Positions 10,901 through 20,400 of a DNA stretch of 64,000 nucleotides are shown here, in pieces; the stretch's first letter is position 1, and the number at the start of each line of letters is the position of its first letter. The stretch comes from Latrodectus hesperus (taxonomy: Eukaryota > Arthropoda > Arachnida > Araneae > Theridiidae). The stretch spans positions 40,638,024 through 40,702,023 of the forward strand of contig CM075862.1 of NCBI GenBank assembly GCA_037975125.1, read 5' to 3'. The position numbers and the translations under genes were made by a program. The notes under the pieces are model-generated. The model saw nothing but the letters and a program-made list of their open reading frames with translations, was not told the DNA's origin and did not search any database.

Positions 10901-13900
10901 TTATTAACATAGTTTAATAAAGTTTGTATAAAAAATAAAGATTTGCTTGGCTCTTTATTTTAATTAATGTAGTTTAAATATTTTCTTGAAAATTAAATCT
11001 TCATGACTCACATTTGAAAACCATTTATATTTTAATTAAATTAAAATCCTAATATTCATGTCTTATTATCACATCTTCTTGGCATTTTATGTTATAAAAG
11101 AGATTTTATTTCTCTGCAGTTATTGTTAACAGTTAAGCAAAAGTTGCAAAGGCAGAAAACAAATTGTTTGAAGTAATATTATATTTTGATATATTACTTT
11201 TTGGTATTTAAGGTGCATATTAAAAAATTAGAATATAAATATGGCAAATTTTTAAAAATGTGTTTTTATTCTTTACAAAAAAAAAAAAAAGCTTTTATTA
11301 GAATTATTAAATTTATTTTCTCTGAACTCTTCTCCCACTTGCTCCTTCAAAAATCAGGGTGAGGTAAGGAAATTTGTAACCATTTTTATTACTAGAATGA
11401 AAATGTGCTCTTATCAATTAGGTTATAAGGTAAATTTATTTTATAAACAAATTCTTTCATTCATTTTGTTCTCAAAAAAGTTAGACTTTTCTAATAGTAT
11501 CTATATTTAGGACTTATAAATTATTTATAATTCTTTTCCATAAAATTTTGTTATTGACATTTTGATATTATGGTATATTGACAGAAAGGTATCAAACATA
11601 TCAGGCATACTCCTTACATTCTTTAAAAGAATGTAAGCACACATAATGTTTTAAATGTTTGTTGCATATTAAATAAATTATGAATACTATTTTTTCATTT
11701 CAGGTTTCATGTTCTTTTCGCTCTTTTTCTCTAGACGATGGATCTGGTATTGCGTATATAAATTCTGCAAATGAAGCCCCTGGATTCGGACCATGGATTA
11801 AAAATGGTTTGTATATTAAATTTTATGCAAGAGTAATTATTTTTAAAGCTTTTTAATTAGTTTAAATTTGCCTGGTTTTTTTAAAAATTTTAACTGATAT
11901 TTAAATTAATTTTATTTTGTAGAGGTGGCTTTAAACTAATACATGTTAAATGGTAAGAAAATAAAATTTTAAAATAAGTTTTTTAATAACTAAATTACCA
12001 ATTGGAAACAGGAAGTTAAGGGGGTTATTTCGAAGATACGTCCCAACGGATCTTAGTTTTTAAAATAACAACAGCACTAATTCGCACATCTTGTCGGTGC
12101 GAGAAAGAATCTTGATCTCGCTTCTTATCTTCAATTGCTTCTTAAACATCAAATAGCATTTGTGGGAGAAAGTATAAGTAGCAAATGGTAAATACGAGTT
12201 TTTCCATTCCTATACTTAAAATTGAAGTTGTGTTGTGTACTTTTACTTTGGACGTTGAAAGCGTCATAGGTAAAACTTTTGTCAGTATTTCCAGCTCCGA
12301 TTCTTATAATGTGTCGATTTTAAACACAAAGCCGTACCGAGCTTGATCGTTTCCATTGCAGACAAGCTATGCCTTACAACTGAATTTTGAATGCTGGAAT
12401 TGAAGGAATACGAAGGTCACTGAAATTTTTGAGATACAACTAGGTTTTTAAAGTTATACTTACAAAATTTTAGGTGTGTTCAAAGTAGTCTCCTCCAGCA
12501 TCAATGCACTTTTGTAGACAAATTTTCCACAGATTAAATGCCTTAAGCCATTCATTTCTTGGAATAGATGAAAAAAACTGCATATATAGCCACATCAATC
12601 TCTTTTTCTGAATGAAAATGACGTCCACGTCAGTTCTTTTTTAGATTAAAGAATAACCAAAAGTCGCACATAGCTAGATCGGGTGAATACGGCGTATGTT
12701 CGATCACTTTAATTTGTTTTTGTTTAAGAAACTCAACTGTTAATCCGGCTGTATGTGAAGATGTATTGTCATGGTAAAGCATTAGTCCCCTAACATTCAG
12801 TTCTTGTAGAACTTCTGGAAGACATTTAGTGGTATACCAATTTGCTGTTACTGTCTTCTGTCTTTCCAACTTGATGGCTTTGACCAATCCCGTACTTCTG
12901 AAGAAAACGGCATACATCACTTTTTTCAGTGCGCGTTGTTTTTTCACCATTGTCGGCGTGGGATCATCTTGAAAGAACCGTACTTTGCTTTCTTGACGTG
13001 TTGGAACGTCAAAAAACGGTATGTACGTTTCATCACCTGTTACAATTTTAGAAATGATGCGGTGGCCACATCATTCAGCATATTAAGAGTTTCTTTACAG
13101 ATTCTGACACGCTCCTCTTTTTGATGCTCAGTTAGATTATTGGGAACCCAACGGCAAACTACTTTTTTCATATGTAATTCTTCATGAATGATTTTGTGTA
13201 TGGCTGCGGATCCAAAGTTAAGTTCCTTCTGTATCATTTGATAGGTACAGCGATTATCATCCATTAACATTTTTCGCATGGCAGACACATTATCCGAGAT
13301 TACTGCCGTCGGCGGCCTTCCTGTGTGTTCTTCACCCTGAAGAAAATTCTTCTAAATTCTCTAAACCATCTGAATAAAGTAGCACGAGCTGGAGATTCAT
13401 CACCAAATGCTAATTGCAACCGTTGAACGCATTCTTCTTGATTTAATCCTGCTTTGAAATCGTAGAAAATCATAGCGCGAAAATGTTCTCGCGTCAACTC
13501 CATTTTCGCTTCTGTTTAAAATTTATTCCACGCTAAACAAGTTGAAGTAAGTCAGTAAAAAATCGTCTTCTGTGTTAAAATACTTTGTACTTTAAAATTA
13601 AACCGTTATTTTTATTTTGTAAATTCTAGTCTGCGCGTATCTCAAAAATTTCAGAGTAACCCTCGAATTACAATAGACCAATAACACCAGTCATGACTTA
13701 GATATGCTGATAAAAGCTGAGGTGCCCAATGACATACAAACCCAACTCTAAGAAGAAAAAGATGATGACTTAGATGGAATCAGCTTTCTTATGCTTTGAT
13801 ATTTAAGCGGAGACTTCCATTGTCATGATTGATATTTAAGTGGAGACAATCACTGTCATGATGAATCATGCCGCAGTGGCCTGGTTGGTTAGGACATCAT

Positions 13901-16900
13901 TCTCACTATCAGAGGGTAGTGAGCTCGAACACCACCCATGATACATTGAAGATCCACCATGTTCGCTAAAAGCGGTTGGGGTACGTTAAAACTGAGCGTA
14001 GTCGTAATGTCCTCCAAGTGAGAAATGATACCTCTGAGTACGGCAGGCCAAGTATTGGGGGTCTTTTGTTTGGTCCTTGCTACAAAATCACGAAGACTCA
14101 ACGCGGATGCACCTATCTAACTGGTAGAGCCCAACTCTGGGATGGGTACAGGGAACAATACTGGTGCAACAACACCAGTATTCACACATATTTATAGAAA
14201 TCCAAGGCATGCTTTTTTTCTAAGCAATCAGCACCTTGAATTTTTATTCATATTTTTTTTTGATGCTCAAAAAAATTCAAATGTTTTGGATTACAAAATT
14301 ATCTTTATTAAATTTCATTGTCATTATTTCTTATGTTAGAAATACCACTGCAAAATTAATTTCGTTATTTTGTACTTAATTTGTCAAGTATTATTTTGTA
14401 TTTTAAACACTTCAATTTTATTTAAATATTGCTCAATGCGTGTTTAAAAATATTCCTAATATATACAAAGTGTTAAAAGTTTCAATAGTTAATATATTTT
14501 TTTATCCTACCACCGACCTTGGTTTTTCAACCATCAGTCTCTGTCGGGCAGCCCAATACAATCTTGAGGTGAATGAAAAGTCATCTTCCGCAGAATTTCT
14601 AACTGCGACCTCCAAAAGTCCAGGGCAAGTGTAAAGGTGGTCACCAGTCATGTCCTCTAGTCCACAAAAAGGACAGATCGGAGAATCCTTAAAACCCAAA
14701 CGGTGAAGGTGTTTTTGCAGATAATCATGTCCGGTTTTAAGGCGAAAATTAGCCACTCCCACAGCTCTGTGGAGGTTGCACGGAATAGGCTTTGTTAGTA
14801 AGGAAGCCCATGCTTTCCCCTTTGTGCACATCTTGTAAACATTTCTATGATAGGAGGCTATATTTGACTTAATAAGCCTTTTAACAGTATGGTACTCCAA
14901 GGCTGGAGAAGGCTGTTGTAGATCTGAGCCAGCCTTTGCCAATTTGTCAGCTGCGTCATTTCCCGCGATACCACAGTGGCTGGGTATCCATTGCAGCACA
15001 ATTTGACGTCCCTCTTCTAATAGAGAACTAATTGCCATTTGACAGAGATAAACAGACCTAATACTGTTAGGAGCAATTGAAGAGAGAGACCTGATGGTGG
15101 CCTGAGAGTCTATAAAAATACTATGTTGTTCTCATTACTCTTTCTGATCTCCTCAAGTGCTAATTGCACAGCGGCCATTTCTCCATTGTAGCTGTTATAG
15201 TATTTCCCAACAGCCTGGCAAAGCCTGAAACTCTTAGAGTATACTCCTGCACCAGCATTTCTAATGGCATCCACAGCTGAACCATCTGTATAGACATGGA
15301 ACCAAACAGATGATGGATAATGCTCATCAATAGTAGCTAGGGTAGCCATCTTTAGCTCAGAATCAGTGGAGACCTTCTTACTAACAGGTAGTATCAGGTC
15401 TAGACAGCAATCAGCTCTATAAATATGGTTTTGAAAGATAGGGGGTCTAAACAAAGGCACTCTATCTGCATCTGGGATCTTATACCTATCTGACAATTCC
15501 CTGATCAAAGTCAAAAAGGTTCTCTGTGTTTTCAATCTTGGGAAAGCAGGAATATAATTTTTCCAGAAACTATCATCCCTTAGACGCCTTTCGAAGAGTT
15601 TCAGGGCAGCTTCTTGTCTTCGATCTGCCAAAGGTTCCAACCCAGTCTGAATTTGCATTGCCTCAATAGGTGTAGATGAAGCCCCACCGGAGAACATTAT
15701 TCTGAACAGTCTCCAATTTTTTCTGGATAGTATCCGATGCAGTAATCAGGAGCTCAGCTCCATATTCAATTGCAGGTCTGATGTAGGACTTATAGGTGGT
15801 GCAGAGTAAATCTTGTGAAGCTCCCCATTTTGCTCCTGCAAGTCTTTTTAAAAGTTTACTTCTGGATTTTCCGATGTCTATAACTTCAACAGCTTGGCTA
15901 TTCCAACTTAACCTTGTATCCAAAGTGATGCCCAGATATTTGGCATTAGCTGTTTTACACAGACGATGGGGACCATAATATAAACTAATATCATAGGGTT
16001 TTGTACTTAAAGTAAACAGCTGGTAAAAGGTTTGATCAGTGTTTACTATCATTTGATTCTCATTAGACCAATGATCAATAGTTAATATAAAATGGATAAT
16101 TTTTTAGTGTGTTATATGTCAAGTTTTAATATAATGAAAAATGAAATTTAAGTATGTATTATTAATATTAGAGTTTGTTTTTAATTCATGAAAAAGATAG
16201 CTAAATGTATAGTTGGACAACATAAACTAAATAGTCAAAAAAAATACTGACTACATTTACTATATAAATCAAAATTTAATGACTAAACACTAACAAATAA
16301 GTGTTCAATTAGTAATTTTACATTTAATCGAATGAAAATCCCAGTCTTTACTACTGGCTGTCAGCTAGTCGAACAGGTAGCTTTGGCTATTGTTTCATCA
16401 GTTCATCGGTTCGAATTCCATCTTGGGAATGAAAGTTTATAGATTTAGAATCCATTTTAAACTGTAGGTCCCAGTCTAATTAGCTCTCATCTACAAAAAA
16501 GACTGTTGAACGACAAACTAAACCACTTCTTTACTACTGAAAAAATTACTTTGATTTGTAAAAATGTAAAGAACAATGTTAGAAATTTAATCGTAAGAAA
16601 AGATGTTCTGAAAAAATTAGGTGCTGAGAGTAACTAAAGTTAATCTATTTTTATAAACGCTTTATTTTAATTTAATTAAAATAAAATAAATGGTCATTAT
16701 GGGGAAAAAGACCAGAAAACTTGTAATCAATTCTTAAAAATCAAGTCAATAATATCTTATTGAAATATAATTTAAAGACATAAATACTTTTGAATAATGG
16801 AATAACCTGGAGAGAAAGAGATGAGAGATGGAGAACCAATTAAAATTTCTTTTTAGTCAAAATAAATAATTCTAACGGCGCGTACCGATAAGTATTTTCT

Positions 16901-17324
16901 TATTTTGTATTTATATGAATAAATAAATAAAATTGGGAAATAAACTTAAAATCAAAAAATCTGTGCGGAAAATGGTAATTAAATAGAAGAATAATCTATA
17001 ATTTATATTATTAAACTATTACCACTACATTACCTTTTTATTATTCCTGTTATCTCAATTTTGTTATAGCAATGTTAGTAGCATAATAAATATATAAAAA
17101 TTAAATACATAATTAGTTTTAGATTTTAATTTTATCAATTGAATTCTGTCAACATAATGATTTCTTTCCTCATAGGGCAGTATGCAATGGTTATTGGAGA
17201 ATTAATTTCTACTCAACCGACTATTAAAGTTCGAGCTGTGAAATTAACAAAACTCATTGAACCAAATGCAGAAACTTTATGGATTTTAGAAGTTATTGAT
17301 ATATGGAAATTTATGGATCTTTGA
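7813..17324 (+). CDS. RMI2: RMI2, RecQ-mediated genome instability protein 2 (three exons)
   Basis: Exons join as 7813-7977, 11704-11806 and 17176-17324, giving 138 residues; the human protein has 147. RMI2 is an OB-fold subunit that pairs with RMI1 in the BLM-TOP3A complex, which dissolves double Holliday junctions in the nucleus. Visible matches are KLVWLQGVIS for the human segment around VWMQGRVVM, GQYAMVIGEL for GKYVMVMGVV, VRAVKLTKL for LQAVKMTDL, and ETLWILEVIDI for the C-terminal block. Introns are GT-AG and phases agree (0, then 1). The ATG at 7813 is preceded by an in-frame stop at 7789. Intron 1 is 3.7 kb and intron 2 is 5.4 kb and full of transposons. VWA8 starts 78 nt after the stop. 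Confidence 0.92.
8378..8569. mobile_element. Foldback/MITE-like element in RMI2 intron 1
   Basis: A 22-bp segment at 8378-8399 recurs inverted at 8548-8569 with 18 of 22 matches; both arms carry ACGGTC next to GAGTA. Inside are two direct copies of TTGAAATTCC followed by a related CxCTATAT stretch. No protein is encoded. A small non-autonomous DNA transposon is the likely identity; the target duplication was not resolved. Confidence 0.55.
8570..11703. other. Remainder of RMI2 intron 1
   Basis: AT-rich intron sequence. Open frames near 9306-9710 are low-complexity (I/F/L-rich) and not believed. No transposon was recognised. Confidence 0.5.
11704..11806 (+). CDS. RMI2: RMI2 exon 2
   Basis: Encodes residues 56-89 plus the first base of codon 90. 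The acceptor is ...TTTTTCATTTCAG and the donor is GTTTGT. It carries the beta-strand segment VSCSFRSFSLDDGSGIAYI of the OB fold and ends ...GPWIKN. Confidence 0.85.
12411..13665 (-). mobile_element. mariner transposon with terminal inverted repeats, transposase frameshifted
   Basis: Terminal inverted repeats of about 26-28 bp share GAAATTTTTGAGATA at the left end (12411-12436) and its complement at the right end (13638-13665). The length of 1255 bp is normal for mariner. The minus-strand transposase is split into three frames. 13503-13300 is the helix-turn-helix region (starts MELTREHFRAMIFYDFKAG). 13288-13070 contains HKIIHEELHMKKV. 13070-12630 carries TGDETYI, YHDN and PDLAMCDFWLF. The last two aspartates are separated by 34 residues, the D,D34D signature of mariner. 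Two frameshifts make it inactive. It sits in RMI2 intron 2, antisense to the gene. Confidence 0.9.
13693..13775 (+). mobile_element. 61-bp LINE 3'-end insertion with 11-bp target duplication
   Basis: The body (13704-13764) matches the 3' end of the LINE at 24135-24946 in the opposite orientation, including the stretch around CAAACCCAACTCTAAGAAGA and the AAG-rich tail. It is flanked by ATGACTTAGAT at 13693-13703 and 13765-13775. It is therefore an extremely 5'-truncated but genuine insertion. Confidence 0.85.
13797..13863. repeat. Tandem duplication, two ~33-bp units
   Basis: Two adjacent units each begin TGATATTTAAG and end TGTCATGAT, differing at a few positions. No coding role is evident. 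Confidence 0.75.
13868..14190 (+). mobile_element. tRNA-derived SINE (family B), copy 1
   Basis: A head resembling a tRNA (GGCCTGGTTGGTTAGGACAT, then GAGCTCGAACACC as a degenerate B box) is followed by about 250 bp of body. The same layout recurs at 47641-47960, including CCATGTTGGTTAGGATAT and GAGTTTGAATCC in the head and a downstream segment ending in CTGGTAGA. The two copies establish a second SINE family unrelated to family A. Ends are approximate. Confidence 0.7.
14482..16089 (-). mobile_element. 5'-truncated LINE (R1/Jockey-like) with 15-bp target duplication
   Basis: The body is 14497-16074. Flanking copies of TCAATAGTTAATATA lie at 14482-14496 and 16075-16089. On the minus strand it encodes the end of a reverse transcriptase (KYLGITLDTRLSWN), then an RNase H domain (VYTDGSAVD, NGEMAAVQLALEE, FIDSQAT, GNDAADKLAKAG), then a terminal cysteine motif (CPFCGLEDMTGDHLYTC), and ends in a short A run. 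Reading-frame breaks occur near 15690 and 15112, so it is not functional. The RT palm, endonuclease and ORF1 are missing, as expected from incomplete reverse transcription. It lies in RMI2 intron 2, antisense to the gene. Confidence 0.93.
16345..16539 (+). mobile_element. SINE family A copy in RMI2 intron 2, with 12-bp target duplication
   Basis: The body (16357-16527) aligns with the copy at 593-772: a tRNA-like head with GGTTCGAATTCC, then the ATTTTAAACTGTAGGTCCC block and the GACTGTTGAACGACAAAC end. TCTTTACTACTG occurs at 16345-16356 and 16528-16539. It is more diverged than the first copy. Confidence 0.88.
16540..17175. other. 3' end of RMI2 intron 2
   Basis: AT-rich sequence with no recognised repeat. 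It ends with a strong pyrimidine-rich acceptor, TTTCTTTCCTCATAG, at 17161-17175. Confidence 0.6.
17176..17324 (+). CDS. RMI2: RMI2 exon 3
   Basis: Completes codon 90 and encodes the C-terminal half of the OB fold to ...WKFMDL and a TGA stop at 17322-17324. The acceptor phase matches exon 2. No AATAAA occurs between this stop and the VWA8 start. Confidence 0.88.
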
Positions 17325-17384
17325 TATTATAACTTTATATGTCATAATTTTCGGTTATATTTTTGTGAAACTTATTTTTGTAAC

Positions 17385-17394
17385 TTATTATCAG
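17385..17394 (+). promoter_or_regulatory. Candidate 3' splice acceptor before the VWA8 start
   Basis: The sequence running up to TTATTATCAG at 17394 is pyrimidine-leaning and could be an acceptor 8 nt before the VWA8 ATG. It would let an upstream 5'UTR exon, possibly RMI2 exon 1 or a trans-spliced leader, feed VWA8. This is inference from a short motif in AT-rich DNA. Confidence 0.3.
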
Positions 17395-17402
17395 TATAAA
17401 TC

Positions 17403-20400
17403 ATGTTATTTAAAATTTTAAAAGTTCCTTGTCCTTTATTGAGGTTACAGGAAAACTTTATTATCTTTTCTTCCTGGCAGTATAATAAATTTCACAGTCA
17501 TGAAATTAAGATTGGAAATGTTACCAAATCTGTAGTTTTTCCTAAAAATCCTCATTTGGTACCGACACTTTACCTTCAAAAGGATAAATCCTCAAGTCTG
17601 TTGCAACATTTACAATGGATAATGAAGAAAGATAGTTTGGGGCAAGATATGTTTTTGATTGGATTACCTGGGCCTTTGAGATCTCGTATAATACTTCAGT
17701 ATTTAGAACTAATGCAACGTGAAGTAGAATATGTTGCCTTGTCTCGGGATACTACTGAGAATGATTTGAAACAACGAAGAGAAATTTATAATGGTACAGC
17801 ACATTATGTCGATCAAAGTGCAGTAAAAGCTGCCATCGAAGGCAGAGTCTTAGTACTAGATGGTATTGAAAAAGTAGAACGAAATGTTTTACCCGTTCTT
17901 AATAATTTGTTAGAAAATCGGGAGATGCAACTTGAAGATGGGCGGTTCCTTATTGCACCAGAGCGATATGATGAACTTCTTTTGGAACATTCTGAATCTG
18001 AATTAAAGAAATGGAAATTAGTTCGAGTTTCAGAAGATTTCAGAGTAGTTGCTTTAGGTTTACCCGTTCCACAGTTTAAAGGAAATCCCCTTGATCCTCC
18101 GTTTCGATCTAGATTTCAAGCGCGCCATGTGCAACAGAGTTTTGAGGAACAGTATTCAGATTTGTGTATTTCATTTCCTACTGTCTCAAACGATTCAATT
18201 AAAAAAATTTTATCTGCTAGTTTTACTTTATTATCTGATGAATCTATTAATTTAGGTTTACCAAAATTTCCAGTTGATAATTTGTCTCTTGCAGTAAACA
18301 TTTTCCAAAACCTTCCTGAACTTCCTATCGAATATCCTTTCAATTGGATATACCCTTATAATTTATTTTTATCGAAAACTGCTAAAGATTCTGTTGTTGA
18401 AATATTAAAGCAATTTTCTATGCTATCCAAAAATACCAGAGTAACTTGTAATGTATCTGAGCTTGATTATGTTACAGATAACAGTTTTACTCATAATTTA
18501 GAATTTAAAATAAATAATAATAGAAGTAAAGCCCTAGCATTGGGTCATAAAAATTTTAAAGAAAATGATCCAACGAAATTTGTACCAAATCCATACCATG
18601 AAAGTATTCTTGCAAATATGTGCCTTACTCATTTAGCTCATGACTTTTGCCTCGTTGGTAATAGGGGAAGTGGAAAAGCAACATTAGTTCGAAAATTCGC
18701 CTCATTATTTAATTATCCAGTTGAAATGATGATGTTATACAGTGATATGACTGCTAGAGATTTGTTACAACAGAGAATCACTGATGAGAAAGGTAATACT
18801 TTGTGGCGACCATCGCAAATTATTCGAGCTGCTAAAGAAGGAAAACTTTTAATTTTGGATGGGTTACATAGAATTCACCCTAGTACATTGACTGTATTGC
18901 AAAATCTTATTCATAATCGAGAAATTCAGTTATATGATGGGACTAGATTATTAAGGCATGACCGTTTTGATTCCTTGAAAAGCAAATTAAACTTGTCGGA
19001 TAAACAACTGGAAGAGAAAAATATAATGCGTATACATCCTGCATTTCGTATTATTGCATTAGCAGAACCACCTAAAATCCAAGGCACAAAGGATAATTGG
19101 CTCAATCCACAAGTCATGTCATTATTTTTTTTCCATGAAATACGCCCTTTATCTTTAAAAGAAGAGAAAAATGTGATTCAAAATATGGTAAACTGTTCAA
19201 ATGATAAATTTGATTTAATACTAGAATTTACTCACAAATTACGAAGTTCTAAAGATGATGCTCTTAAAAATGTCAGTGCTTCATTTTCAACAAGACAACT
19301 TATTAGAATGGCTCGCAGGCTTTCTTTTTACCCGCATGAAAGTATTTACAACTTAATTAGACAATCTTGTTTAATTGAATTTTTGCCTAAGTTAACCAAA
19401 CAAAGTGTGGAGAGTGTTCTTCTAAGTTGTTCAATTGAGAAACCAGAAACAGTTGGGAAAGAAAAGAAAATTCTAGTAACCAATGGAGAATTAATGATTG
19501 GAGACACGATTGCACCTATCTACAATGCTGGTTTAGATAAACTTAAAGTTCCAAATATTATTTTCTATGATACACCTGAACATCTTAGAATAATGGAAGC
19601 TATGCTGCAAGATTTCATGCTAGGAGAACATTTACTGTTAGTTGGCAATCAAGGTGTAGGCAAAAATAAAATCACAGATCGTTTTTTGCAGTTATTAAAT
19701 AGACCTAGAGAATATATTCAACTTCATCGTGATACAACTGTTCAGTCTCTAACTCAACAACCGACTGTTAGAGATGGCAAAATTATTTATGAGGATTCAC
19801 CTTTATTAAAAGCTGTCCAATATGGTAGAGTTTTAGTTGTCGATGAAGCTGATAAAGCACCTACTCATGTTACTAGCATATTAAAAGCTCTAGTTGTATC
19901 TGGAGAAATGGTTCTTTCAGATGGACGATTTATCATTCATCATTCTGATTCTAGAACAAATAAAGATAAAAAAGTAGTTGTAATGCATCCAGATTTTAGA
20001 ATGATAGTTTTAGCTAATAGACCAGGATTTCCATTTTTAGGAAATGATTTTTTCTCAACTTTAGGTGATATTTTCAGCTGCCATGCGGTAGAGAATCCCA
20101 GCCTGGAATCAGAGATAAATATGTTGCATAAATATGGTCCTAATGTGCCAGAACACTTTCTAAGAAAGTTAGCAAATTTATTTGGCGAGCTTCGTACCAT
20201 GTCTGATGCCGGTTTAATATCTTATCCATATTCAACTCGAGAAGTTGTTAATATTATTAAACACTTAAATAAATTCCCAGAAGATGGGATACCATTTGTT
20301 TTGAAAAATGTTTTTGATTTTGATTCTTTTAACAATGATTTTAAAGATACTATTTCTGACATATTCATGAGGCATGGAATACCCTCTGACAAACAGAATG

